Assembly: GCA_002455955.1 (NCBI GenBank)
Contig: DKLZ01000086.1
Location: 19,225-83,224, forward strand
Source: Dehalococcoidia bacterium UBA6627
Lineage (GTDB): Bacteria; Chloroflexota; Dehalococcoidia; UBA2979
Direction of reading: 5' to 3'
DNA length: 64,000 bases
Shown here: positions 37,434 through 45,958 of the stretch, one piece after another
How positions within the stretch are numbered: the stretch's first letter is position 1
How the letters are laid out: the number at the start of each line of letters is the position of its first letter
Program-made: the position numbers and the translations under genes
The notes under the pieces: model-generated
Told to the model about the DNA's origin: nothing
The model's input: only the letters and a program-made list of their open reading frames with translations
The model's database searches: none

Positions 37434-38591
37434 CTAATCATTCCCCAGGATTAACGTCGAGGTACCAGAGAACATACCGGCTGGCGCATGCACCATACTC
37501 GTGTGCAAATCTTCGATTTGCCGCGCTCCAGCTTCACCGCGCAACTGAGTCACCGACTCCATAATTGCAAACATTCCGTACATGCCAGTATGCGTGTACG
37601 ACAAACCACCGCCATTCGTATTCATCGGGAAATCGCCACCTGGTGCAGTGTGGCCTTCAGCAAAATACGGTCCACCTTCACCTGGTTTGACAAATCCCAA
37701 TGCCTCGAGTGCATACATCGGCACGTGCGTAAATGCGTCGTAAAACATTGCATGCTGGATATCTTGATGAGTCATCCCAGCCATCTCAAATGCGTCTTTC
37801 CCAGTTTGAACAGCCGCGGTCCATTCGGTCATGTCGCGCATCTGGCTGATCAGAGTGTGCGCTGCCGCTTCACCACGTCCAAGCACCCATACCGGATCCT
37901 TAGGGAAGTCTTTTGCGCGTTCTTCACCGACGAGTACTAGTGCACCACCTCCATCAGTAACTAAGCAGCAGTTCAGCAAGTGCAACGGCCATGCAATCAA
38001 GCGTGAGTTCAACACATCATCGACCGTAATCGGGTCACGCATCATCGCTCTAGGGTTCAATTCGGCCCATTTCCTAGTAGCAACAGCAATTTCAGCCATC
38101 TGTTCTTCGGTCGTTCCGTATTCGTGCATATGCCGAACGATCGGAACTGAAAACATACTGGGCGGACCCCATGTTCCGTAAGGGGTTTCAAACTGACCTG
38201 CAATCGTGGAAGGAGCAGCACCACGACCACCCACACCCACGCCAGAACGTCCTGATTCACCGTGAGTCACGAGTACGACATCGCAATATCCAGCTTGGAT
38301 AGCGGCAACAGCGTGACCGACATGCATAAGGAATGATCCGCCACCAACTGCCGTTCCATCAATCCATCGAGGAATGATGTTGAGGTACTCCGTAAGTTGC
38401 GCCGGAGTTGGGCCCGCAGTAGCAACCCCATCAACATCGTCAATGGTGAGCCCAGCGTCTGCCAACGCGAGAATAGCGGACTCTGCATGCAGTTGAAGCA
38501 TCGAGCGATCGGGAAGCTTTCCGACGGTCTCTGTCTCGGAAGCCCCTACGATGGCAACTTTATGACTGTATTCCTGAGAGTTACGGCTCAT
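37434..38591 (-). CDS. Thiolase-like / lipid-transfer-type protein without nucleophile Cys
   Basis: 385 residues of the SCP-x thiolase-like family. At the usual nucleophilic Cys position it reads GGGSFLMHVGHAV, with no Cys; the C-terminal NTNGGGLSYTHTGMYG loop keeps the His. Such proteins partner with a zinc-ribbon/OB-fold protein (next gene, 14 bases upstream), for example in steroid side-chain retro-aldol cleavage, where no Cys is needed. GGAGG precedes the ATG at seven bases. Substrate unknown. Confidence 0.85.
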   Translation of the reverse strand: MSRNSQEYSHKVAIVGASETETVGKLPDRSMLQLHAESAILALADAGLTIDDVDGVATAGPTPAQLTEYLNIIPRWIDGTAVGGGSFLMHVGHAVAAIQAGYCDVVLVTHGESGRSGVGVGGRGAAPSTIAGQFETPYGTWGPPSMFSVPIVRHMHEYGTTEEQMAEIAVATRKWAELNPRAMMRDPITVDDVLNSRLIAWPLHLLNCCLVTDGGGALVLVGEERAKDFPKDPVWVLGRGEAAAHTLISQMRDMTEWTAAVQTGKDAFEMAGMTHQDIQHAMFYDAFTHVPMYALEALGFVKPGEGGPYFAEGHTAPGGDFPMNTNGGGLSYTHTGMYGMFAIMESVTQLRGEAGARQIEDLHTSMVHAPAGMFSGTSTLILGND

Positions 38592-38605
38592 AGTGCATCC
38601 TCCAC

Positions 38606-39022
38606 CTAACTAACCGGCTGGAATTTGGGTAGCGTTACCTCGTCGGTAACGTCGTCATAAAAAATTTCGAGAGGTAAATCAGCAGGAAGCTGCTTTGGAT
38701 CTGGTTCAACCCCCACGAGGTTAGTCAACATACGCGGCCCTTCATCGAGCTCGACCACAGCAATCACGTAAGGTGCATCATCAGCCCATGGACCAAAGCC
38801 CCGTTCCGATATCACGTAAGTATGCAACTTCCCTTTTCCAGACACTGTCTCCCATTCAACGTTCAATGATCGACAACCTTCAGCCGGACAAAACGGCCGA
38901 GGGAAAAAGTAAAATTGATCGCAATCTTGACAGCGTTGAATACGCAGCTCGTGACGTTTTAATCCATCCCAGAACTCCTGCGTCTCAGGCGTCGGTTGGG
39001 GAAGTGCCTTCTCGTAGGCCAT
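38606..39022 (-). CDS. Zinc-ribbon OB-fold protein (DUF35), thiolase partner
   Basis: 138 residues. An N-terminal helix (TPETQEFWDGLKRHELRIQR), a rubredoxin-like zinc ribbon with Cys31, Cys34, Cys45 and Cys50, then an OB-fold (GKGKLHTYVISE). DUF35 proteins form complexes with thiolase-like proteins and bind acyl-CoA; the thiolase-like gene follows directly. GGAGG lies four bases before the ATG at 39022; the frame is open to 39094 but that part is unsupported. Confidence 0.9.
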   Translation of the reverse strand: MAYEKALPQPTPETQEFWDGLKRHELRIQRCQDCDQFYFFPRPFCPAEGCRSLNVEWETVSGKGKLHTYVISERGFGPWADDAPYVIAVVELDEGPRMLTNLVGVEPDPKQLPADLPLEIFYDDVTDEVTLPKFQPVS

Positions 39023-39230
39023 ATAACCTCCGATCAAATCGCTCGTTGTGAATCTACTATAGACAGCGCGCATACTAGCACCGACAAAGCTCACAAAACG
39101 AAATTAGTCGACTAAAGACCACTACGCGATCCTTGACCTTCAGAGATAGAACTCAAAATACGCCGAAAATATCGGCCGCCAATTCTGCTGCTGAACTAGT
39201 GAGTCATAAACATGTCGTGCGATATCTCTG

Positions 39231-39407
39231 TTATCGAATCGCGACAATTGCAATAGTGCCTACAATCGAAATGAGCGCAAGTATCGACAGTAAGTACGAT
39301 ACAACTGGCCACCAGGCACGTCTCGGCGGCTCCCAAGGGCCATAGCCAGCTTCCTCGGTGAGGTCGTGATCAAGATCACCCTCGGTCGACTCGAACCAAT
39401 CACTCAT
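39231..39407 (-). CDS. Small single-span membrane protein, 58 residues
   Basis: ATG at 39407, TAA at 39231. The N-terminal ~30 residues are acidic and proline/tryptophan-containing (MSDWFESTEGDLDHD, GYGPWEPP), then RRAWWP marks the membrane border, followed by one strong hydrophobic span (VVSYLLSILALISIVGTIAI) and a short tail. The inside-basic border suggests the acidic part is cytoplasmic. It starts nine bases after the stop of the hot-dog gene on the same strand, so it is likely co-transcribed. Not recognised; below common length cut-offs. Confidence 0.7.
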   Translation of the reverse strand: MSDWFESTEGDLDHDLTEEAGYGPWEPPRRAWWPVVSYLLSILALISIVGTIAIVAIR

Positions 39408-39416
39408 AACGGTTAC

Positions 39417-39866
39417 TCACTTTGTGACGACTGACTTAGAAGGTCGTCGTCCTAACGAGCAGGTGACACGCACCTTCGCGTTTAGGCGTCCAGAATCCTC
39501 ATCTTCATCACCCACCAAAATTTCAACATCGACAACTGTCAACCGGCCTTGACGAAGCACCTTTGCATCAATCAGCGTGGTCGTCGCTCGCACCGAATAT
39601 AAATACGAAATACTCAGGTCCTGTGTGAACTCGATCTGGTCACCTTGTTCAAGCAGTGTGCTGGTTGCTAGGTGTGCGGCAATCTCAGCCACCGCAGCCT
39701 GTACGCCGCCATTAATCGAATTACGAACGCCAGCAACGTTCGTCGTATTACGCGTCAGCGTTAGCAACGCTCTACCTGGACTGAGTTCGGTTACTGAAAC
39801 ATCAAGTTCAACAAGGAGGGGATGAGACTTCCAGTCACGAATCAATTCTATGAACTGTGTATTCAC
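39417..39866 (-). CDS. Hot-dog thioesterase (PaaI type)
   Basis: 149 residues. SINGGVQAAVAEIAAHLAT matches the long helix and active-site start of PaaI-type acyl-CoA thioesterases (usual N/HGG...D/E). The start is GTG 39866, which overlaps the stop of the upstream hot-dog gene (GTGA), so they are coupled and may form a heteromer. Confidence 0.82.
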   Translation of the reverse strand: MNTQFIELIRDWKSHPLLVELDVSVTELSPGRALLTLTRNTTNVAGVRNSINGGVQAAVAEIAAHLATSTLLEQGDQIEFTQDLSISYLYSVRATTTLIDAKVLRQGRLTVVDVEILVGDEDEDSGRLNAKVRVTCSLGRRPSKSVVTK

Positions 39867-40237
39867 TGATGCCTCGTCCGCTGGACAGTCATGGCGTATG
39901 TGCCACGTCCACGAGCTAAAACACCATCCGCATCGCTTACCGTGAAATCCACCAGTCGTACTGTGTCTGACTGCGCCGTTACTTCACAATCCACATGCGC
40001 AGTACCAATCGGCTGACGCAAGTAAGTTACGTTAAGTTCAGCTGTACCATTCATCTCCTGTGGAGGTTGAACAGTAGTTGATACAGCTCGCACAAGTGTG
40101 ATGTCAACGGCCGCTGTTAATGAAAATGTTTTCGGAGCAACCTGCCCAGGCAGAGCTCTCACATCGCACTGAGCACGACCATTGGATTCCCGACTAGCTT
40201 CAATCCTGAATAAGCTATCAAGCTTGGGCGTAGACAA
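39863..40237 (-). CDS. Hot-dog-fold protein, partner of the next thioesterase
   Basis: 124 residues that look like a second hot-dog domain (TAELNVTYLRQPIGTAHVDCEV, VRLVDFTVSDADGVLARGRGTYAM) but lacking the N-terminal active-site helix motif. Start TTG at 40237 with AAGAGG six bases upstream. Coupled to the following gene by a four-base overlap. First gene of the thioesterase/small-membrane/OB-fold/thiolase run. Confidence 0.72.
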   Translation of the reverse strand: MSTPKLDSLFRIEASRESNGRAQCDVRALPGQVAPKTFSLTAAVDITLVRAVSTTVQPPQEMNGTAELNVTYLRQPIGTAHVDCEVTAQSDTVRLVDFTVSDADGVLARGRGTYAMTVQRTRHQ

Positions 40238-40375
40238 TGTCGACCTCTTACCGTTCTCTCACCCTGATCGAATAAACCTTTCCAAAATCAAACTGATATA
40301 CAAATCGCAACCTAGCTTACAGACGGTCCTCGCAGCAGTCGCTATCCTCGAACAAGAGGCTTGCCCGAATAGACC

Positions 40376-41296
40376 ATGGCGTTTGTAGAGCAGAGCGAGT
40401 TCGCTATGATACCCAGCGAAAAAACATTAGAAACAATCGAAGCACTCGCTCTTACACTTGCCCGCGAAGGTGGTCGTCTAGCAACCGAAGGACTCGCTCG
40501 CGAGATCACAGTCCACTACAAAACGGAGTCACAACGAGACGGAAACATGCCTCGCGACCCAGTATCGGAGATCGACCATGCTGTCGAATCACTCATCCGG
40601 AAAAGAGTGGGGAAACATTTTCCTGACCATGAAATCATCGGGGAAGAAGTCGAAGACCGGCCGCGTGATATAGAGAAATTCGTATGGGTAATCGACCCTG
40701 TGGACGGCACCACAAACTTCGTCAACGGATATCCTCTCTTCTGCGTCTCAATCGGAGTGCTCTATGACGGCGAACCAATAGTTGCCGCAATTTGGTGCGC
40801 CTCAACACATAAGCTGCAACCTGGTGTCTATCACACTCGGCGTGGCAATGGACTTCACTTTGAAGGAGAACCCTTTGATCCAGTCAGCGCGCAGAATGTT
40901 CGCCGCAAACTGAGCGCTGCGCCTGGAGGCAATTCAAGACGCACACATCATTGGGATAATCGCGTCACTGGATCAGCAGCAATCGAACTCACATTTGTCG
41001 CTGCTGGCATCTTCCAAAGCGCCTGGTTCGCCGGTCTCAAGATATGGGATCTCGCAGCCGGGCTATTGTTGGTCCAAGAATCTGGCAGGACAGTTATCCA
41101 CCGCCGCGAAGGCCAATTCGAACCATTCAAACGTTTTGAGCCTCCTGCGCAGGTCGAAAACAAACAAGAATCATCGCTGCGTGACTGGCATGGGCTAATC
41201 ATCGTAGGCACCAAAGAGGCAGCTACTGAACTCCAACAACAAATAGCAAATCGCCGCACATGGCTTCACCGCATGCGAAGATTTTTTCGGTTCTGA
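40376..41296 (+). CDS. Inositol-monophosphatase-family phosphatase
   Basis: 306 residues. Metal-binding motifs are complete: GEE at 89-91, DPVDGTTNF at 107-115, and WDLAAG with Asp225. Hydrolyses phosphate monoesters such as inositol-1-phosphate or histidinol phosphate (HisN); substrate not decided. ATG 40406 has GAGCGAG six bases upstream and is as good a start as 40376. The C-terminus ends with a basic extension (RRTWLHRMRRFFRF). Confidence 0.9.
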   Translation: MAFVEQSEFAMIPSEKTLETIEALALTLAREGGRLATEGLAREITVHYKTESQRDGNMPRDPVSEIDHAVESLIRKRVGKHFPDHEIIGEEVEDRPRDIEKFVWVIDPVDGTTNFVNGYPLFCVSIGVLYDGEPIVAAIWCASTHKLQPGVYHTRRGNGLHFEGEPFDPVSAQNVRRKLSAAPGGNSRRTHHWDNRVTGSAAIELTFVAAGIFQSAWFAGLKIWDLAAGLLLVQESGRTVIHRREGQFEPFKRFEPPAQVENKQESSLRDWHGLIIVGTKEAATELQQQIANRRTWLHRMRRFFRF

Positions 41297-41442
41297 GCAA
41301 AGTATCACTGGTGCTAATGCACTTCTTATCAATCAGAGACATGCGCATCGAGAGTGGCCCGAAGCAAGCAGTGTTCAGATAATGTTCAGTCTTCCGCACC
41401 TGCGCCACCGGTCATTAGGTCTGAAATCCAAGCATAGACTTT

Positions 41443-42201
41443 TTAGATTAGTGGCCATGGCACACAACGATATGGATACATTTCGGGTAGCACTGGATTC
41501 GATAGAAAACCATCACAGCGCTGAGCAAATGCTTCCAGTTCCATGTCCGAAAGACGCTTCAAAAATGGAACACTGGTCTGGTCGGAAGCGATAATGTCAT
41601 TTCTGATGCGACGTATATCTTTACACCAACGTTCCGGGAATTCGGTTCCTGAATAATCCCAAATAACCGTCCTGAGCTTCTCCGCAGCACTGAAGCAGAG
41701 CCCATTATCAATACCCCAGAGCTGATTGGTCGCATCAAGGAGAACATGACCTGCTTTGCGATCGGCATTATTCGCGATCAAATCGAACACGGCGACGCGA
41801 ACCAATTGCTCGTCAAAACTATCTTGCTCGCGCAAAACAAAGTAATGCTGTGCGGGATCGTGTTCGATAAAAAGTTGCAACGAACCAACACCGTATTCGC
41901 CTTCATACTCAACTGTTGGAGGAATCAGATCCCAACCCAGTAATCGTGATACTTCGTACGCAGCGATCTCGCGCTGGTACAGCGTCCCCAATGGGAAGTC
42001 ATGCAGCGGTTGCTCGCCGCGTTCCGGCTTATACACACCAAGTCCAGAACCTAGTTCAGGATGATGGAGATCGGCCAAGTAAACGTAATTCGAAGACTCG
42101 TAGATCAATCGCAAACGAGTTACCTCCGCCTCTTGCAATGCAACAGGAACCCGCTGATCAGATGGAAGCCATTGATTCTGTAAAGACACAGCGTCAGTCA
42201 T
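41443..42201 (-). CDS. SCO1664-family protein (phosphatidylinositol-kinase-like fold)
   Basis: 252 residues resembling the SCO1664 family, distant relatives of PI3/4- and HipA-like kinases. Visible are the beta-rich N-lobe (SNYVYLADL, GLGVYKPERGEQPLHDFP) and a catalytic-like loop VFDLIANNADRKAGHVLLD followed by LWGIDNGLCF, corresponding to the catalytic Asp-Asn and DFG-like GIDNG. Function unknown. In other genomes it often neighbours a DUF3090 gene, which is not seen here. Confidence 0.75.
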   Translation of the reverse strand: MTDAVSLQNQWLPSDQRVPVALQEAEVTRLRLIYESSNYVYLADLHHPELGSGLGVYKPERGEQPLHDFPLGTLYQREIAAYEVSRLLGWDLIPPTVEYEGEYGVGSLQLFIEHDPAQHYFVLREQDSFDEQLVRVAVFDLIANNADRKAGHVLLDATNQLWGIDNGLCFSAAEKLRTVIWDYSGTEFPERWCKDIRRIRNDIIASDQTSVPFLKRLSDMELEAFAQRCDGFLSNPVLPEMYPYRCVPWPLI

Positions 42202-42271
42202 CGTCTAACCCTTCATCCAATTCTACGAACGAGACATGATTCATCTCTGGATCACAGCCTGTCCGTGCAAG

Positions 42272-43171
42272 CTACCGGTCGATTACCTCGCGTTCGTTAT
42301 AACCGAGCGCAAGACGCATTGCCGAGCAATGCATCACCATCATTGCCAATGCTGGGATCGCTGATTCAACGATCTCTCGTGCATCATCAATTTCCTGTCC
42401 TGTGACACCAGCCTCAAGTAATGCCTCCGGATCTGCATGTAACTCCTCCGACAAGAAACGAGCGCTCGATCGGGCGTAGTAGTAAAGTGCTCGACCGCGA
42501 CGCCGGAATTCTGGATAAGAGGACAGATGTTGCAACTCCGACCATGACTTTTCTAGATATGCTGGCCAATGTGCAAGCACACCATAGATTTGCGGTACCT
42601 CCGAGAGTTGTAATGTCTTTGCCACGTTGCTAATCAGAACTCCCTCAGAGATCATCCTCGGCACTTCAGTAACCAAATGCTGTGATTCTCGTTGACGTTG
42701 TTGCCGAGGTTCAATCCGCCCGTCACCTCCAACTACCGGTTGCTCGAACCCTTCTGCTAGTGCTGCGCCAATTAGTAATACTTGAGGTTGCAAATACTGG
42801 AAGACATCAAGAACCGCTTCGATTTTAACGAGCTCCTCATCAGCAATAGAGAGGAGCAAATCGTTACGGGTTGATATTGGTGTGTAAACACTTTCGACAG
42901 CATCAAGCGACATATCAGCGAGATACAGCGCACTCGCGAGGAACTCAGCGGTATCTACGGAAGTTGATATCGCTGGCCAAATATGCGTCATATAGCTTGG
43001 CGAAACTTCGAGACGTGCAAATAATTCGGGCAAGAGTGGTGATCGGAAACACGACATGATCTCTATCGCAGTAGGCTGCTCGAGAGGGGCAGATCCAGGT
43101 AGCGATCCCAATGATGCTGACATCGTCGATCCAAGCAATTCGAGCCGTTCGCTCCTGATGCGAGACTCCAA
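42272..43171 (-). CDS. DehI-like haloacid dehalogenase family protein
   Basis: About 299 residues of two similar halves, as in the group I 2-haloacid dehalogenases (DehI): IEIMSCFRSPLLPELFARLEV...YMTHIWPAI in the first, and VPQIYGVLAHWPAYLEKSWSEL in the second. DehI hydrolyses D- and L-2-haloacids with an Asp-activated water. I cannot confirm the catalytic Asp by eye, so a related function is possible. The start is TTG 43171 with AGAGG five bases upstream. Follows no other halogen gene; SCO1664-type gene is 70 bases downstream. Confidence 0.6.
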   Translation of the reverse strand: MESRIRSERLELLGSTMSASLGSLPGSAPLEQPTAIEIMSCFRSPLLPELFARLEVSPSYMTHIWPAISTSVDTAEFLASALYLADMSLDAVESVYTPISTRNDLLLSIADEELVKIEAVLDVFQYLQPQVLLIGAALAEGFEQPVVGGDGRIEPRQQRQRESQHLVTEVPRMISEGVLISNVAKTLQLSEVPQIYGVLAHWPAYLEKSWSELQHLSSYPEFRRRGRALYYYARSSARFLSEELHADPEALLEAGVTGQEIDDAREIVESAIPALAMMVMHCSAMRLALGYNEREVIDR

Positions 43172-43364
43172 TAGATCCTCTCAATGAATCGATACCACTG
43201 CAAAGTCCGACTCAGCTCGTATAGAGAATTTCCCCTAAGTTCAGTTTCCAGTCTTGAATAGCGCGTCACGGACCCCAGTAGCACTCCCGACCTAAAAGAA
43301 CTTCAACTTGCGCCAAGCGCAATCAGGGTAGAATGCAAAGCAGAGTCAAAGCGACGGGGATGCC

Positions 43365-44282
43365 ATGCCACACACGCTGTTGTTAGCTGAACCACGTGGG
43401 TTTTGCGCTGGCGTAGTGCGAGCAATCGATGTGCTTGACGATGTTCTGAACCGAGAAGTCCCTCCGATCTATGCCTTTCACGAAATTGTTCACAACAGCC
43501 ATGTAGTAGAGGGTTTTAAAGCACGCGGTGCGGTCTTCGTCGACTCTATCGAGGAAGTACCCGAGGGTTCTAGAATTATCTTTTCTGCACACGGTGTTGC
43601 CCCAGAAATCATTAGACAAGCGAACCAGCGCAAGCTGCGTGTTATTGATGCTACTTGCCCCTTGGTAACGAAAGTTCATCTGGAGGCACGTAAGGCTGCT
43701 AAGGACGGTTTCGACGTACTCCTTGTCGGACACGAAGGTCATGACGAAGTACTAGGCACTAAGGGAGAGGCACCAGAGCGAACAACCGTAGTCGATGCAC
43801 CATCAGATGTCTCTGAGTTAAGAGACACTGGCCGCGAGAAATTCGTAGTTACTCAAACGACTCTTTCCGTTGACGATACCGCCTCAACTATCGACGCTAT
43901 CCGCGACCGCTTTCCTGACGCAGAGGTACGAAATGACATCTGCTACGCAACAACAAATCGCCAAGCAGCAGTGCGAGAGATCGCTCAACAAGCCGACCTG
44001 GTAATCGTTGTTGGGTCCCCAAACTCAAGCAACAGTGTTCGACTGAGGGAGGTCGCAGCAAGCATGGGGACGGTCGCCTACCGAGTCGATGGTTTTGGTG
44101 AAATCAATCCAAACTGGTACGAAGGTGTAGAGATCGTTGGCCTCACTGCCGGTGCATCCGTACCAGATTCACTACTCGATCCAATTATCACCGACCTACG
44201 GAAACGTGGCGTCACCAAAATTAAGCCAGTCATAGTTGCGGAAGAGACGATTGAGTTCAGGCCCCCAGATCAGTCTTCCTGA
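43365..44282 (+). CDS. ispH: 4-hydroxy-3-methylbut-2-enyl diphosphate reductase
   Basis: 305 residues. The three [4Fe-4S] cysteines are Cys14 (RGFCAGV), Cys98 (DATCPLV) and Cys193 (NDICYAT), with the TQTTLSVDDT substrate loop. Last step of the MEP isoprenoid pathway, giving IPP and DMAPP. A TAGAAT at 43327-43332 may be its -10 box. Confidence 0.95.
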   Translation: MPHTLLLAEPRGFCAGVVRAIDVLDDVLNREVPPIYAFHEIVHNSHVVEGFKARGAVFVDSIEEVPEGSRIIFSAHGVAPEIIRQANQRKLRVIDATCPLVTKVHLEARKAAKDGFDVLLVGHEGHDEVLGTKGEAPERTTVVDAPSDVSELRDTGREKFVVTQTTLSVDDTASTIDAIRDRFPDAEVRNDICYATTNRQAAVREIAQQADLVIVVGSPNSSNSVRLREVAASMGTVAYRVDGFGEINPNWYEGVEIVGLTAGASVPDSLLDPIITDLRKRGVTKIKPVIVAEETIEFRPPDQSS

Positions 44283-44286
44283 CAAT

Positions 44287-44331
44287 CACATTTTCCCCAC
44301 TAGCTACGGACTAACTAGTGGGGAAAATGTG
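44287..44331. terminator. Bidirectional hairpin between ispH and the convergent gene
   Basis: Perfect 17-base-pair stem: 44287-44303 pairs with 44315-44331, loop of 11. The stem itself carries T4 on one side and A4 on the other, GC-rich core CCCCACTAG. It starts five bases after the ispH stop and lies 25 bases from the stop of the minus-strand gene, so it can end both transcripts. Confidence 0.7.
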
Positions 44332-44356
44332 TGACAGTCGCCATCCGTAAAAACAT

Positions 44357-45124
44357 TTAAACTGAAGCATATACTCTCATCCCATAATCGTTATATCGAC
44401 GCTCAGGACCAAGTGATGAACGCGCCGCGACTCTAGAAACTTTTACGCGGTGTCGCCAAGAACCACCTCGTGAAACTCGCCGCTCACCATCGGAAACTCC
44501 AATCGGGTTCGTGGAAGATAACCCCTCATATCCAGCTCTCGAATACCAATCACTACACCACTCGTGAACTCCATCTGCCATGTGGAATAACCCGAATCCA
44601 TTTGCAGATGAAGAACCGATCGATGGAGGTCGATCCATTCCGGCACCGCCTAGCGAATATGGGCCGTCGGTCCACGGCTCATTTCCCCATGGATATAGAG
44701 CGTCCCTTATACCTCCTCGAGCAGCAAACTCCCGCTCTGCTTCAGTCGGGAGGCGACACATACGTCCGATCAGTTCACTCAACCATGTGCAATAAGCAAT
44801 CGCGTCATTCCAGCTGACACCAACAACCGGTTGGTTTGGTGCGTTGAATCGTTTGTCATCCAAGAAAGGCAATCGCTCATAACCTGTCGCCTCTATAAAC
44901 ATTTCGAATTCTCGGTTTGAGAGAGGTACCAAGGCCACCGCGAAGGGGTCTACCGTCACTTCCCGAACCGGACCTTCATTATTTCGAAGGTCCGATCCCA
45001 TCAAAAACGTACCACCTTCAAGTTCTACGAAGGGAGTAGCGACTGGCCCTTCAGCGATCAGACGAAGAAGGCGAGAATCGGTGATCATGAAGTGTGATCC
45101 TAACAGTCTTACTGGGATAATCAT
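44357..45124 (-). CDS. Formylglycine-generating-enzyme-like protein lacking catalytic cysteines
   Basis: 255 residues (243 if started at 45088). The SUMF1/FGE-sulfatase fold is clear: GGTFLMGSD, PVVGVSWNDAIAYCTWLSE, RLPTEAEREFAARGG, YPWGNEPW, GLFHMADGVHEWCSDWY and the C-terminal RGGSW. In true FGE the last motif continues with two Cys spaced by four residues (RGGSW-x-C-x4-C); here these places are His225 and Ser230. It is therefore not a sulfatase activator but one of the many relatives with other or unknown roles. No sulfatase lies nearby. Confidence 0.85.
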   Translation of the reverse strand: MIIPVRLLGSHFMITDSRLLRLIAEGPVATPFVELEGGTFLMGSDLRNNEGPVREVTVDPFAVALVPLSNREFEMFIEATGYERLPFLDDKRFNAPNQPVVGVSWNDAIAYCTWLSELIGRMCRLPTEAEREFAARGGIRDALYPWGNEPWTDGPYSLGGAGMDRPPSIGSSSANGFGLFHMADGVHEWCSDWYSRAGYEGLSSTNPIGVSDGERRVSRGGSWRHRVKVSRVAARSSLGPERRYNDYGMRVYASV

Positions 45125-45142
45125 GGTTTACTCAGTTCTGGT

Positions 45143-45152
45143 GGTATAAAGA
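45143..45152 (+). promoter_or_regulatory. Extended -10 element before rex
   Basis: TGG-TATAAA-G (45143-45152) gives a TGn extended -10 box about 90 bases upstream of the rex GTG. The -35 region is poor. I do not see a Rex box (TTGTGA-N6-TCACAA type) here. Confidence 0.3.
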
Positions 45153-45237
45153 CAGGTAAGATTGCTGCGAGTCGAAGCCCGACCTACGGTACTAGCACGT
45201 CGGCCCGACGCAGAACTGTCATACGTGGGGAGAATCC

Positions 45238-45879
45238 GTGCCACTCGAAATCCCCGAAGTCGTAATCGACCGTCTCCCTATGTATTACCGGTTGATTTCT
45301 AGGATCGCCGATCAAGGTCGAAAGGTAATCTCTTCACAGGAGCTTGGAGATGAACTGGACGTCACTCCCGCTCAGATCCGTAAGGACCTCTCTTATTTTG
45401 GTCGTTTCGGTAAACAGGGACGAGGTTATTCTGTCCAACGCCTATACGATGAACTACGCCTGATCCTAGGACTAGATCGACGCTGGACTGTTGTGGTTGT
45501 CGGAATTGGTCGTTTAGGACGCGCAGTCGCTTCTTATCCAGGATTCGAAGGGCAAGGCTTCGATATCGTTGCACGTTACGACAGCGACCCAAATGTCATC
45601 GGAACCGAAGTCGATGGTGAGCTGGTACGAGATGTTGCTCATTTAGAACAGGACCTGAAAATCTCACCGGTTGATATAGGAATCGTTACGGTCCCTGCTC
45701 GTTACGCCCAAGAAGTTGTCGACGTCCTCACTCGAGGAGGAGTACAAGCTATCCTCAATTACACACCAACACGCGTCCAACACCCTGAAGCCATTGAGCT
45801 AAAGAACATTAATCCGGTGCTCTTCCTGCAAAGTATGACCTATCACCTAAGTCGTAGCGCGAAAGAACAAACGGAATAA
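45238..45879 (+). CDS. rex: Redox-sensing transcriptional repressor Rex
   Basis: 213 residues. N-terminal winged helix (VISSQELGDELDVTPAQIRKDLSYFGRFGKQG; about 30-62) and a Rossmann domain with VVGIGRLGRAVASY that senses the NADH/NAD ratio. Ends with the swapped C-terminal helix. Represses fermentation and respiratory genes when NADH is low. GTG start with GGGGAGA upstream. Convergent with mreB. Confidence 0.95.
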   Translation: MPLEIPEVVIDRLPMYYRLISRIADQGRKVISSQELGDELDVTPAQIRKDLSYFGRFGKQGRGYSVQRLYDELRLILGLDRRWTVVVVGIGRLGRAVASYPGFEGQGFDIVARYDSDPNVIGTEVDGELVRDVAHLEQDLKISPVDIGIVTVPARYAQEVVDVLTRGGVQAILNYTPTRVQHPEAIELKNINPVLFLQSMTYHLSRSAKEQTE

Positions 45880-45958
45880 ACATCACTTAAACAGGTCGTC
45901 ATTTTCGTGCGCTTCGAACCTTCTCAGTGCATCTCCGATCAGAAGAGAAAACTCAGCA

